Positions 48,642-61,100 are shown, counted from the stretch's first letter. The stretch: DNA of 64,000 bases from Grifola frondosa (GCA_001683735.1 LUGG01000013.1:1178001-1242000); one strand, 5' to 3'. The notes: generated by a model from the sequence alone, not told the origin. Numbers and translations: made by a program.

Positions 48642-51600
48642 ATGTCTCCGTCCCTCTCCCCGCCCTACCCCGCCTTCCACCGTCCCCCGCCCCTCGCCCT
48701 TCCTCTCAAGTACCGGCGCAAGAGTCTTTCCGCTCCGGCCTTCGACCCTGACTCCGACGACTCCCGTTTCCCTAGCGCGTTGGCCTTCTCCCCGCCCGCG
48801 TCGCCTGTCGCGTCCGCTCGTGATCCCGCGCATCACCCGCACATCCGCCTCCCCTCAAGCCCTCTCCATCCCGGTTCCGAGTCCTATGATGTCTCCTATC
48901 GGTACGGGTACCCTAACGACGTGCAGTCGCATGAGCACGCACATCCTAACCGGAAGGCAAATGAGTATGTGAGCACCGGCGCGCACAGTGCTTATGCGTA
49001 TGCATATACCCCTTCCGGCCGCTCTAGTTTCTCGTACTCCTCCCCGAGCGACTCCGAGGACGCGTTGCTCTCGTCGTCCTCCGATTTCGAACCTCACATG
49101 GACATCGACGTGGACGCGTCTGAGTATGACTACGACAACGAATACGGTGAGTGCGTCTATTGCATGGTTCTACGTCGCGCCGTATCCGACGGCGTGAGTG
49201 CTTTCTTGAAAATCTGCTATGTTCGCGTCGAGTATTTTGCCTGCTCACGAAGGTGGACAGGCAGAAGATTCGCGAGGATCTTCCTCACACGCTGTTTACA
49301 GTTTACACCCCCAATCTTGGTCTCACTTCTCATCAGAGAATGCTCAGCTCACCTGCTCTGCAGCGTGCCGATCTAACGGATCGAAGAGCACGCGCCCGCC
49401 CCGTGTCATCTTGTCTGATATGTCTTCGTACCCTCTACGCTGCACGTATCTCCTCGCAGACTACGATATCCCGCAACTGCATGAGCAATCCTCCGCGTCA
49501 TATGGGACTCGACCGCGAGCGGTGGAACCTCGGCCACATCGGGCCTGGATCCGTGTGCTGGTCTCTAATCTGTCGATACCCAGATTGCGCGCTTCGGATG
49601 TTAGAGATACGCTCTGCGTGCATCATGCGCAGCATGATTTCTCTTAGCGTCTCTCCCATAAGTGGTGACGGTGTCAGCATGTCTGTGGTTGTGTTCCGTG
49701 ATCAGTATGCACGGGAGCCCAACCACCTACATGATACGGTGCCACGTCCCTGCTCTATTCACCTTTCTTAAGTGGTTGGAATAGCCTGACTGACGGTGCA
49801 TGCAACGCCATCCAGACGACGGAGATGACGCTCAATTTGACTATCTCTCCCACCCTCGGCGCATATCCTTTTCGACTTCCGCTGAGCGTGACCGCCCCTT
49901 CATCCGCACACGCCAGAAGCCCGCTCCCCGTCTCACCACACCTCCGCGCCTGTCCCCCGATCTTATTCCCGGGCACAATGCGGCTGACACTCGCCTCGCA
50001 TCCCCCACAGAGGACGAGCATCTGGCAACGGATGTATTTGCAAGCACTCTTCTGGACTTCCACGAGCAGCCCCGCGTATCGTCGTCCCCAGTTGCTGCCT
50101 TGCAAACGCTCGCGCCGTCATCTTCCGTCGTATCATCTCCACTCTCCTCCCCCATTCAGTATTCACATATGCTCCCGCCGTCGTCTCCGGTCCCATGTTC
50201 CTCCCCATCCGATCACCATCCACGCCCCCGCCCGCCGTGTCTCCACCATCTCCGACGCTCTCGGCGCTGCGCATCGTGTCGCTGTCCTCATGTCCACTAT
50301 CTGCCCTGCTAAACCCCGCTCCGCCTTCCCCCAGATTGACGTCCCTGGACGTGTCAATAAGCGCTGATCTCGGGCCTGAAGTGGGTTCGCAGACACCTGC
50401 CGCGGAAAGACAGGGCGAGGTCCCAGGTGTTGAACAAGAGCTAGACGTGGACTTGGATGTCATCAGCCTCGCTAATCCCATCGACACATGTGATGTTGCA
50501 GAGGTGCGTTCGCAGCTGCGTTCATGTGTGTGCCCGTCTCATATTCGCAGACGTCCGTGGCATGCCGAGCGCAGACGCCACCGGCGACGTCTTGTGAGCC
50601 CTCTATCGCAGAGGAGAAGGACGTTCTGTCGTCTCCGCTCTCCCCCACTCCGTCTTCGATAACCGACTTCCGCCTCGATCAAGATCCCCAGCCTTCGGCT
50701 TCAGTGGCAGATGTACTCTCAGACTGCGACATGGATACTGATGCCGACGAAGAGCCGCTGCCCCCGCGCTCTGCACTGCGGAAAATGACGAAGAAGGGCT
50801 CTTCTACGTCTACTGCCCCGCGTCCACGGAAACGGAAGTCTGACGAGGTGCAGAGCCGGTATACGTCCCCCGAGACAGAAACACCTGTAGCAAGTACAAG
50901 CACAGGCGTTACCCAGCGATCTGCGGAGAAAGGACCGAAGCGGCGAAAAGCTGAGAAGCGTGGACCCGTGCGCAAGAAGGCACGGGTCGTGTCGTCCGAG
51001 CCTGAGTCTGAGGCGGAACCTGGACGGGATCCAGAATGTCACCGTTCTGCAAGGGACAGGAGACGTGTCAGTTCTGTCGATCGCCCCAGAGCGAAATCTG
51101 ACAAGGCGAGAGTGGACTCTGAGAGCGAGGGAGACGCGATTGTGAACGTCGAAGGATCCTCCCCTGCCAAGCCTTCGTTCACTACACGCCACCACCCCTC
51201 CGTGCGCCCCGACGACAGCCCATCATATTCGCCACTCCCGCCCGCAGAGATGGAGGGCATGCTCATCGAGGCACTCGCGACGTCGCGCGCGTCGAGTCTC
51301 GCGGCGTCCGCGCTGCACGCGTCACTGATGGCGAGCCGACCCGCGCTGAAGGCGTACACGGGCCCTCACGGCGACGCGCCGCTGACGAAGCGCGAGTGGG
51401 TCCGCGCGATCGAGGACGCGCTCGAGGCGGGGCGTGCAGCGGGTGGTGTGTTCGGGAAGGTCGTGAACAGCGGGAATGTACGTCTTTCTCTTTCTTTTTG
51501 TCCTCCGCGGTGCTGACCAGTGGCGGACGTGTGCAGGACACGGCGGACCACCCACTGGAGGCGCAGTGGTTCTACGTGCCGGAGCGCGATGCGGACCAGG

Positions 51601-51728
51601 AGCGTGCGACGCTGATATGCAGCATGATGCCGCGCCCGGGCAAGCGGAGCGAGACGAAGAAGAGCAAGCAGTATTATTGGCGGCCCCTCCCGAAGATATC
51701 GCGGTGGGACCCGGAGGACGAGATGTAG
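48642..51728 (+). CDS. Ser/Pro-rich nuclear protein with a conserved-looking C-terminus
   Basis: Exons 48642-49146, 49816-50503, 50551-51477 and 51537-51728 give 770 residues if one C is added to the CCCC at about 50201-50204. The first three exons are dominated by Ser, Pro, Asp and Glu, with a bipartite basic signal (PRPRKRKSDE, KGPKRRKAEKRGPVRKKARV). The C-terminus is compact: LTKREWVRAIEDALEAG, HPLEAQWFYVPERD, KQYYWRPLPKISRWDPED. Its order suggests a real domain, but I do not recognise it. The first intron, if single, is 669 bp (49147-49815), more than ten times the others; see the separate entry. A chromatin or transcription role is plausible from composition only. Confidence 0.6.
49147..49815 (+). 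other. Unusually long intron or unresolved exon region
   Basis: GTGAGT at 49147 and CCATCCAG at 49808-49815 join the flanking exons in phase (NEY-DDGDDAQFDY). Inside are two overlapping open frames of 142 and 206 codons (49219-49647 and 49151-49771). Neither gives a familiar protein, and an internal exon cannot be excluded. Confidence 0.4.
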
Positions 51729-52138
51729 CGTGTGCGCGGTGGCGATGATTGAAGTATCGTATTGGACTGGTTTGGCGTAATGTCTGCGCGGCACTCTATT
51801 ATCTTACTACTTACTGTTCGTTCGTGTGTGGTTTTTGAGTTGTTTTTTTAAATTCGTTGTTTTGTCCGATATTGTTTCGCTAGCTAGCTACTTGTATCCA
51901 CATGATTTGGCGGTGCGGCGGAAGTAGCAGATCTCAGAATTTGGCCCTTCACGTGCGAAGTCAGCCTGAGTGTCGAGTGAACGTCGTGTGTACGCGTTCT
52001 TCCTGGCGTCCGAATGGTGGTTCGAGTGCCACAAGGCTTGTGATACATAGACACACAGACATGTATAAATTGTACAAATAACAAACATTGCTATAAACGT
52101 GAAGACCCCTCGAGCTTCACCCGAGAACAAGATCCGTT
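51729..52138. other. Intergenic region
   Basis: T-rich 3' region of the preceding gene and promoter of the HNH-like gene. Nothing else seen. Confidence 0.45.
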
Positions 52139-53726
52139 ATGTCCTTGCTTGACGAAGCAAGCTTTGGAATCGTCCTCCCTGAGCCATCAGACGTCCGTCC
52201 GCTCCGAGGACAAGTTGTGCGTCAACCTTTGCCTGGTACAAGCAGCTATGCCAGCAGCGCCACCGGCGACCGCCAAGTGAGAGACATAATGGACGAGAAG
52301 GATAACGGATGCCTCATCACGAATATCCATCGCCATACGGACCGGAGAGTTTATATGATAAATGTTCAGCGCGGCGATAACAGGAAAAAGAGCGACGTTG
52401 TAAGTTCTTGAACCTCAACTCCGAGTTCGAACACCATCATCTGCAATCATATAGGAGTCATTTTTCTACACTGAACTTGGAATCTCTGCCGTCCCAGATC
52501 CCATCGACCACATATCAAATTTATTCTGGCGTAAGTTCTGGCGGACTTGCATGAGGTATATGATTTACTCGAATTGCCGGTCGTACAGTGGACTCAACGT
52601 TGGGCTCGGCCTTTGATCAATACCACCTTTTTGCAATCACTGTATCGAAGGAAACTGGCCTTCAGATCAAGAAACTACTCGAGGATGAACTTGCTTATCG
52701 CGAGGAGATGCTAAACAAAGGTTACGCACTTCGGAGAGCGTTTTACAACCCCCTGAGTCCCGCCGTACATGTCTATTCACAACCGGTGCCATTGCGTTGC
52801 TCATAAAGCCTATTAGAAAGACCTCGAATTCGTGCGGAAACCAGAGCTTCAGATGGTTGCTCTGCTCCCTCATCAGCTCCTTCCCCACGGATTTCCCTTG
52901 ATACGTCGGCGACGGGGCACGACGGACGACAATCCGGTGTATGACACCTATACCGTTGCTGATGATGGCCTACTTCGTTCGACCGACGGCGAACACCAGG
53001 TATTCCCCAGCCAAACACAAGAGACGATACGTGAAGGAGAAGAAGTACTCAATGTGTGGTTCCTTCTTATCAATGCTGCATCTAAGTTTCAACATCATCA
53101 AAGACGATATGGCCTGGATCACTTTCCGGAGGACATCAAAGAGGCCATCAACCTGACGATTAATATCGTAGAGCTGATCTATAGACAAGTTGGGGCGACG
53201 ACGGATCTCGAACAGACTGCACTAGTTGGTCGTCGCTGGCCGGGTCGAACACTGGTTAAGCGTGATTACAGGGAATACGACAAATCTGACGGTCCTCACG
53301 ACAATGACGCAGAAACGATGCCCGAGGAACATGAAGGTAGTCCAGCAGGAGGTTTGGGACCTCAATACAGCAGTACATCTTTCATTCCTTGTTATTATGC
53401 TTATTTCACCTCAGCACTGCCTCGTGTAGCTGCTGGCTTCCGCGCAATCAAGGACCCAGCGGAAAGGGCTCTGTACGTCAGCAAATGGTTGTTCGGTTGG
53501 TTGTTGTTTTTCGCGACTCGTTACTTCTTTTCCTTTGTTGATCTTCCCGCACCCTAAGGTTACGACGAGATGGATGCGGCGCATGACGAGATGTTCGGGC
53601 GACAACCTACCGGTAAGCAGGTCCGTCCGTGGCCGCCTTACCTTGAGCTAATTATCTTCTGCAGAGACAGCTTATAGTGCCAACCCCGATACGATGCAGC
53701 AGTGGGCCGGCAATGTGTCCATCTGA
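52139..53726 (+). CDS. HNH_2-type nuclease-like protein, both key histidines changed
   Basis: Six exons (52139-52399, 52455-52530, 52589-52764, 52817-53495, 53559-53612, 53665-53726) join to 435 residues without correction. The N-terminal third has the layout of fungal HNH_2 proteins: NGCLITN, then a conserved hydrophobic position, then SNLFW and LGSAFDQYHLF. In its inverted partner (55057-56575) the same places read RAHIIN and LHSAFDQY. Here they are RVYMIN and LGSAFD, so both histidines expected in the motif are lost and the protein is probably not a nuclease. The rest (GFPLIRRRRG, EEHEGSPAGGLG, GRQPTETAYSANPD, QQWAGNVSI) has no domain I know. The intron at 53496-53558 has a GTTGGT donor, supported by the partner. 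Confidence 0.65.
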
Positions 53727-55056
53727 TTCGTATGAAAGAGAGTTACCGTTTCGACGTGCAGTTCGTCAGTTGTATTACTACATAGCAGACTCGGAAATTC
53801 CGACTGTGTCTTGTTCGAGTCTCCGTTCCGGATCTGTACTGTATGAATTAGCAGAGGTTTTCAGACACCATGTCTCACGATGATATTATCCTACCACATC
53901 ATTAGTATGGATCGTAATGCGTAAAGAGTTGAGTATTCGATAATCAAATTTGTAGAAGTGAACGCGATATAGTGCTCTGTAGACGTCGTAGCGCGGCGAG
54001 TCCAGCGAGCTCAGTCCCCTTTTACATAGCACTTCATGGATCCGCTGTCATCAGCAAAACGTCGCCCACGCGGTACCTCATACAAGCACTTCCAATATGC
54101 CAATTTTGGCAGTCGATGCTAGTATGAATAGATCTGCCATGAACTCTCGCTACAGAGTCAGGACATGATGACGAGAAGTAGGAGAATGCCCGGAGAGACG
54201 ACTGGGGAATGATCTACAAGGCGACGTGGGGACGTACATGTGAGACGAGACATATGGCCGATGAGGACGCCGAGTGAAGAATTATTGTAGTACAACCATG
54301 AGTGGAGAATTAGAGAGAGGAATTATATATGTCGATGGACGGAATGAGGAGAATCGGCGAGTGGTGAGAAGGAGACGCGAGCCGACAGCACTCCAGCCTT
54401 GCGCACACCTAGAGGCCCAGCGCACAGATAGGATAGGGATATCCCACCACGCTCCTGGGCACGTACAACCCGGGACAGGAGAGGCAGAAGCACATAACGA
54501 AGATGCAGAATGGGAAGGTACAGAACATGGGGAGGCAGGGTGAGAAGACCAGAGCAAAACGACGAGGAACGAGGCGCAGAGGACAGAAGTCAGAGACGGC
54601 TCCTCATAGGAGCGCTAGCCAACTGCGAGCCATCATCAGCGGACGAGCCACTGTTGAGGCTGGTAGAGGAGCTATCGCATGGGAGGCGCGTGTATCGCTA
54701 GGAGAGCCGGCTGAGGGAAGCAGTCGACGTCGAGTTCGCGAGTCATAGTGGCAGCAAGAGCCTCCTTGCCGAGGAAGGAGCCAGAACCGGCGTGAAAAAA
54801 ACGGATGAATTGCCCAAGAGCTTCAGAAGAGATGGATGTACATGCCTCAGCCTCTGTTCTCATAGTCATGTACCCCAATGCTTTAGGGGGGAGAGTTTCC
54901 AAGTGCCAGTCTGTGGTGGTTAGAGACAACATCGGGACACATCATATAAATATAGTGTACAGAAAAATACGTACATCATCGCTACATCAGGTATTTCCGA
55001 GTCTGCTGTGTAGTACTTACAACTGACGAACTGCGTTTGACATCCACATCGAGACC
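53727..55056. other. Spacer of the inverted HNH-like duplication
   Basis: No gene I can support. About 54270-54740 is purine-rich on the + strand and opens frames of 60-90 codons with Arg/Glu-rich composition, which looks like chance. I see no terminal repeats or RNA gene. Confidence 0.4.
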
Positions 55057-56575
55057 CTAACTCTCATATTTACCCTCTTCTTTGGATACATTGGCGGCCC
55101 ACTGCTGCATCATGCCGGAGTTGGAGCTATAAGCTGTCTCTGCAGAAAAACAATCAGCTCAGGACAAGACCACCACGGACGGACCTGCTTACCGGTAGGC
55201 TGTCGCCCGAACAACTCGTCATGCACAGCGTCAATCTCGTCACCTTGGACAACGCAAAGGGGATTAACAAAGGAAAAAAAAACTAACAAGTCACAAAAAA
55301 TAACAACCAACCGAACAACCATTTGTTTGCATATAGCGCCCTTTCCTCTGGGTCCTTGATTGCCTGGAAGCCAGCAACTACACCAGGTAGTGTCGAGGTG
55401 ACTGGAATAAGTATCATAATGAGGAATGAAAAACGTACTGCTGTATCGATATCCCAAATCTCCTGCTGGACTACCTCTAGGTCCCTCAGGCGTCATATTT
55501 TTGTCATCGTCGTGAAGGCCGTCAAAATTGTGGCCTTCAGAGTGATCATGACCAACTGGTGCAGTCTGTTCGAGATCCGTCGTCGCCTCAACTTGTTTAT
55601 AGATCAGCCCTACGATATCAATCGTCAGATTAATGACCTCTTTGATGTCCTCGGAAAGTGATCCAGGCCATATCGTCTTTGATGATGTTGAAACTTGGAT
55701 GCAGCATTGATAAGAAGCTCGTGTTCGCCACCAACTGAACGAAGTTGGCCATCGTCAGCAACAACATAGGTGTCATACACCGAATTATCGCCCGTCGTGC
55801 CCCGCCGTCGACGTATCAAGGGAAATCCGTGGGAAGAAGCTGATGCGGGAGTAGAGGAACCACCTGAAGCTCTGGTTTCTTTACGAATTCGAGGTCTTTC
55901 TAATAGGCTGTGTGAGCAATGCAATAGCACGGGTTGTGAAAATATACATACAATGGGACTCATGCGGCTATAAAATGCTCTCCGAAATGCCGGGTAACCT
56001 CTGCTTATGATCCCTTGGCGACAAGCAAGGTCATCCTCAACTACTTGCTTGATCTGTAGGCCAGTTTTCTTCGATGCAGTGATTGCAAAAAGGTGATATT
56101 GATCAAAGGCCGAGTGCAACGTCGAATCCACTGCACGACCGGCAACTCGAGTAAGTCACATACCTCATGCAAGTCCGCCAGAACTTACGCCAGAATAAAT
56201 TTGATATGTGGTCGAGGAAGCTGGGACGGGAGAGATTCCAAGATCATGGTAGAGGAATGCCTCCTATATAATTTCCGTGTGATGGTGTTCGAATTCGAGG
56301 TGAGGTTCAATGACTTACAATGACTCTCCTTTTCGTGTCATCGCCACGCTGAATGTTTATGATATGAGCTCTCCGGTCCGTATGGCGATGGATATTCGTG
56401 ACGATGCACCCGCTGTCCTTCTCGTCCATTGCGTCTCGCACACGGTCGCTAATGACGCTGCTGGCACAACTGTCAACATCAAGCAGAGGATGAAGAGTGG
56501 TTTGTCCTGCGAGCGGACGAACATCTTCTGGCTCAGGAACATGAATTGAGAAAGAGCATCGTCGAGGAAGGACAT
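55057..56575 (-). pseudogene. HNH_2-type nuclease-like protein, motif kept but frame broken
   Basis: The ATG is at 56575 and the stop at 55059-55057 (after NVSKEEGKYES). The same six-exon plan as the + copy can be followed. The HNH-type residues are intact: DSGCIVTN, RAHIINIQRGD, SNLFW, LHSAFDQYHLF. The frame breaks within the first 50 bases (CC where the partner has CCC), in exon 2 (one base missing where the partner reads DPIDHIS), near the RKE/RKP position (two extra bases), and at HFP (one G missing). At least some of these could be sequence errors, since they resemble those in essential genes of this window, but four or more breaks favour a decaying copy. Confidence 0.6.
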
Positions 56576-56903
56576 GGCGGATCGAGACGAGGACGTGTGG
56601 ATAAGCTCATTTCGTGTTTAGGGGACATCACCTCCCAATACTCAATTGTGCGAGTGATAGCATCGAAAGGCCTCGAGCGCTGTTGAATTGAAAGAATAGA
56701 ACGGAATACAATCACTCAAGGTGCTAAGCCTACAATACTTCAATACCATGTAGGTCCCTATGTAAGCTGTCACACAATGTGACTGTTGTGTTCTCATCGC
56801 AGTAGTGTTCTCCATCATATGCCAGTACTTCAAGCCAAAGCTGTCCGGTGAACACCTCGGCCCCGCCTTAGCATACAACGAGAAGTGTGCCTGCTGCGGT
56901 GGA
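56576..56903. other. Intergenic region
   Basis: Promoter side of the - strand HNH-like copy and 3' side of F-box D. No gene seen. Confidence 0.45.
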
Positions 56904-58505
56904 TCACCCCGTTGGTGGCATGTATACTACCCGAATGTTCCCGTGCCCGTTGAGCTGATTCACCATATCAGCGTCCCACCCACGCAGTTCCGTCACCCTC
57001 ACCTGTGCAAGCACCTTCCGGTTTGCCACACAGAACTTGAGAAAGTCCACAAGTTCTGCAGCTACGTCCTTCTCCACCTCGCCCAGTCCGAGGCACTGCA
57101 GCTGCGTACAATACGGTGCACCTGGATTCCCGATCGGATGCGTGTACCACTGCAGTGTGCGCAGCACCGCGACGAGCGTCGCAGATGATACGCGATGGAG
57201 CGAGAGGCATCGCAGGCGGTGCATCCGGCGCAGCACGGGCTGCCAGAAGCAGTAGCTTGACGCCGCAACTATCTCAAAGACTCCGAACGTCTCTATGCGG
57301 GACAGGTCCAGCGCAGACAGCACAGAGACTACACAGTCATCCATGACCATGACAGACACAGACAACTGGAACGACGGCAGCCGTGCTCGCATGCTGCAGT
57401 GTCGGGGTACATGCACACAAACAGGCACTTGTTAGCAATGTTGTGCAGCTCGAGGTGGAGCATGTGGAGCGCAGGGAAATGGTACCTGGGGTCGCGCAGG
57501 ACCGCGGAGAGCGCACTCCACCGTCTCCAATCGCGGTCCATGCGAGATGACAGGTGGATTCGCGAGTGCATCGGGAACGAGAGGTGCGCGAGGATGGCGG
57601 CAATGAATGGGATGACGTCGCATGTGATGCCCAGAAAGCGGAGGCGGGGGAGATGCACATGGGGCAGCTGGGGTGGCTGCAAGAACCTCACCTCATATTC
57701 GGGACTCCTCATGACTAGGTTTAGCTTCTCGAGAGCTGGAGATGATGAGAGGACTCTAAAAAACGGCTCGAGAGCCTCCGTGGGGTGTAGGTGAATGATA
57801 GTAAGGTTTATAAGGTTCCTATAGATACCCGACGTGTGCGAAAAATAGAGGTGAGAGAGCACGAGAGTGTGTAGTAGTGGCGTGTGTCCTTCGAACGGTG
57901 GATGTGTGGGATATAGGTAGTTCAAGACTTCCCCTGTGTTGAAAAGGTCGTCGAGGTCCCACGTGGAAGACCGCCCGTACCGGACTGTACCAGCGTGCAG
58001 AACGAGCTTCTCTAGTATCGGAGCCGCTTTGCAGAGTGGGCGTAAAAAGTCAAACAACGTATGACGACACCCGATAGCAGCATGCATTGTTTGAATCCGG
58101 TCACAGTGAGCATTCAACATGACGGTAATGGGGGCAGGATCACCATCCCCACATATCCAGTCAATGTGGATATATACTCGGATCGGCAAAGACCGCGAGT
58201 TGCGAAGGTACATCCTGGCATGGGCGAGATTCTCAAATGAGATGGAGTTCCAGAGGCTGGCATTCGCAAGGGCTACGGCATGCCAGAAATGGCACACGAG
58301 ACACACTGTAATCATGTCGTAGTTTGGGGGAAAAACGGAGGCAAGACAGAGGAAAATGTTGACAAGCAACTCGGGGGAAGTCCCGTGATTGGACTCAGGG
58401 CAGTATCTTGGCGAGTAGCTATCAGTGTATCGGACCTGGCAGTGCGGGCCCGGGGCCCTGTGCGCCGCGGGCTGCTGACCGCTGACGAGCACGCTTGCGC
58501 TTCAT
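56904..58505 (-). CDS. F-box protein, family 2, copy D
   Basis: A different F-box type from A-C. After an Arg-rich start at 58505 (MKRKRARQRS), the F-box reads SPITGLPPELLVNIFLCLAS followed by CLVCHFWHAVALANASLW. Leucine-rich segments follow (HTLVLSHLYF, NLINLTIIHLHP, PALEKLNLV, LPRLRFLGITCD), and the C-terminus is LDLSRIETFGVFEI through GNIRVVYMPPTG. It reads as one gene only if one C is added near 58450-58455, one to the five C of the PPEL codons (about 58373-58377) and one base near 57394. No intron is needed. Its neighbour 59075-60681 is a tandem paralogue. SCF adaptor role inferred. Confidence 0.65.
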
Positions 58506-59074
58506 TTCTGTGAAATCGCTGTCAGCAAAACAACAATACAGCTGAATATTTAAAAAGAATGCACAATATAGTTTGGGTGATTACAGATACTCAGGAACCA
58601 AAAGGACTTGAAGACAGAGGGTCGAGTCTGGCAATCGATGGGAAGAAAGTGCCGTCGAACACGCGAAACGTGAAATGCGAACAGGAATGGGTAGATCAAT
58701 TCGACTGCTGCCTGAAAGCGCACAAATCGCAGATATGCGACAGCAGCGTGAACACAGACACGGGAGAGTTACACTGTTGTGGAAATACGAAATGAAGTTG
58801 TCGACTTCGGCGTCAATCTGATGCATGCTGGACACACTGGGATCGATATCGATCGCAATATTGAAGCCAACATTCCGAAGTAGGAAACCGCATGTTTTTG
58901 GATGAGCATTACAGACAAAAAGACACCACGTTGTAGCGAGTACGCACATGTTAACGATAGGGGAAAGATCCAAATCAGATACGGGTTGAAAAGAAAACCC
59001 TGTCGAATGGTAAGCAATGCAGTTTGGATCGTGTCTGGAATTATATTTCGACCTACGTCGATGGAGCTCTCCTC
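58506..59074. other. Spacer between F-box genes D and E
   Basis: It has one long minus-strand frame (59090-58581), rich in Ser, Cys and Ile, without start context or recognisable domain. I treat it as non-coding. Confidence 0.4.
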
Positions 59075-60681
59075 TCATACTTTTACACAAACCTCACATT
59101 GTGCCAACCGTCTCAACTCTTCTATATCTTCGACAGTGAACCCATCTATCTCCGAGAATTCCAAACGAGTAAGCGACGGCCGGTGCCGTGCGCGGCTTCG
59201 CAAGAAACGAGTGAGCTGCGACCACAAATGCAAGTCTTTCTTGATACCGACCACCTCGAGATTGGCCATCTGCGCACAAAGCAGACCAGTGCGAGGGTCG
59301 TCCAAGACGTGGGCGTCCTCCAGCACCTCGAGCACAACTATGAGCGAGAGCGACGGCAGGCGAAGGAGCTTAAGTGTGCGCAGATTGTACATCGGGTATA
59401 GTATGTGTGTCCAAAAGCCCTTGCATTCAGAACAGTCGCCTCCTGCAACAAACAACTCTACACCGGACACGTCTAGCGCAGACCAGAGATTGTATACGTT
59501 TTGTTCCAATTTCCAGACCTTCGCCGCTAGCTGGAAATGTGGTATGTCGAGCAGGGAATCGCCGGTACCCTGGTAAGTACGCAATAGCATTCTCTTGAGT
59601 AAGGAATACGGTATGGGAACGATGTCAATCTCGAGATGGCGGAATCTAGTCAGCTGCGGCAATGCTCTTGAATTACGCAGGACCGTTGGGAGCAAAACCA
59701 AACCCGCATATGTGATAAAATTTTGATCGAGATCCGGGAGGATATTGGAATGGAGAGATGCGCAAAGAGATGAGCGACGTATGGTAGACCAGAATATTCG
59801 AGGTGAAATCTGGAGAGGTGACAGAGATGTGTTTGTCTGCGGCCAGGAGGAACCTCACGCAAGTCGGGACGGACATTATGAACAATGCGGAGTAGCAGTT
59901 TTTCAAGAGCGGGACATGCAGATAGGATATCTAGCAAGAGCACAATACTCAAAGATGGAGGTGGGTCGATTATCGCAAGGTCGATTAGGTTCTTGAAAAT
60001 ACCCGCAGTCCAGTCCAGAGAAACGCGAGATAGTGTAAGAGATCGTAGCATCGGCGTATGCCCTTGAAATGGAAGCGACGCGAAAACCGTACTCGGAGGT
60101 CTTGTGAATACAAGACCTTTGAAGTGCCAATCATACGACCACCCATTCCGAAGTCGTCCAATGTGCAGAACAAGCTCCACCAATCTCGGCGCCGGTCTGC
60201 TCAACCCAGCAAGAAGAGTCTCCAGCTGTTCAGGATGTCGGAGGGAAATGTGAAGACTTTGAACCCGATGGATATGAGGAGCTAAAATAGCAGCAGTGTC
60301 GCCTGGCATCCGTCTACGATCGAGGTAAACCCGTATCGGAGAGGATTGCGAACGACGTAGGAAGGCCTTGACGTGTGCAACGTTACGAAATGAGATGGAT
60401 GTCCACAGGTTCGTGTTCGCAAGGGCCACCGCATGCCAGTAACGACACACAAGGCAGATCCGGATAACACTGCCGCATGCAGCTGACGAGGAGGAAACAT
60501 TATGAAAGATCTCTGCGAGTAGCTCCGGAGGAAGGTTCTGAATCGGACTGCTCGATGAAGCGTCTTTGCTCGATTCCAGCGTATCTAGAAGTTCCTGCCC
60601 TCCACGCATTTCAGAGTGAATTAGGTGACAATCTGAAGCCTCGCTGGAACATATCGCGCCGAAATCGCTATGAAGGTCCAT
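59075..60681 (-). CDS. F-box protein, family 2, copy E (one-base frame break)
   Basis: The start MDLHSDFGAIC is at 60681. The F-box is NLPPELLAEIFHNVSS followed by CLVCRYWHAVALANTNLW, the same order as copy D. Leucine-rich parts: MLRSLTLSRVSLDW, NLIDLAIIDPPP, PALEKLLLRIV, NLRTLKLLRLPSLS, SLTRLEFSEIDGF. It ends CEVCVKV. One A is missing in the run that reads TTTT at 59721-59724; with it restored, ISIK continues to NFITYAGLVLLP and on to the stop. An upstream ATG at 60717 would add a short extension, but an AG at its end suggests it lies in an intron or the leader. Confidence 0.7.
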
Positions 60682-61100
60682 TCTGTAAGCATACTGCAAA
60701 GTAATCAATAAAACCACTGAAGATTGAAAGACTTAAATCGTACCGCACATTGAACCCAGCGACAGTCGTCAGGACTTCGACACAATTGCACGCTCCGGGA
60801 TATGACTCACGGTAAAGCTTGAGTAAAAGTCAGCAGCCGCAGTGGTCTAGTGCAGTGTCAGCGCAATCAACGTTCAACTTCGGGGCGCCAATCTTCCATT
60901 ATATACCAGCGGACTTTATATTCGACAGTGTTGCGAGTCCGTAAATACAGTGAAGATAACTGGAGATGTAAGACACAATGAGCAGGGTGACTTGATTCGG
61001 CCAATTATCCGAGTTCCAGAAATGTTACAGAGCTAATGAACAGTGCGGACAAGGGTCAGAGAGATGCAAACCATGATACAACGATAGGATAAGAATGCAA
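60682..61100. other. Intergenic region
   Basis: Promoter of F-box E and 3' end of the Ariadne-type gene. No gene seen. Confidence 0.45.

Larger units (their letters stand above)
52139..56575. repeat. Inverted duplication of the HNH-like gene
   Basis: The arms 52139-53726 (+) and 55057-56575 (-) match over their whole length, introns included, around a 1.33 kb spacer. The orientation is tail to tail. Differences are scattered and include a 63 bp in-frame segment (53000-53062) present only in the + arm. Confidence 0.85.

Noticed and set aside
54274..54543. An 89-codon frame in the spacer of the inverted repeat, as a possible cargo gene
   Set aside because: The region is purine-rich and opens several frames at once; no feature supports coding.
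52139..56575. The inverted repeat as a large DNA transposon with long terminal inverted repeats
   Set aside because: The arms are complete spliced genes, not terminal sequences. No transposase and no target-site duplication are visible, and the spacer has no element-like gene.
58581..59090. A 169-codon minus-strand frame between F-box genes D and E
   Set aside because: It overlaps the end of gene E, has no recognisable segments and a Ser/Cys-rich composition typical of non-coding reverse frames.
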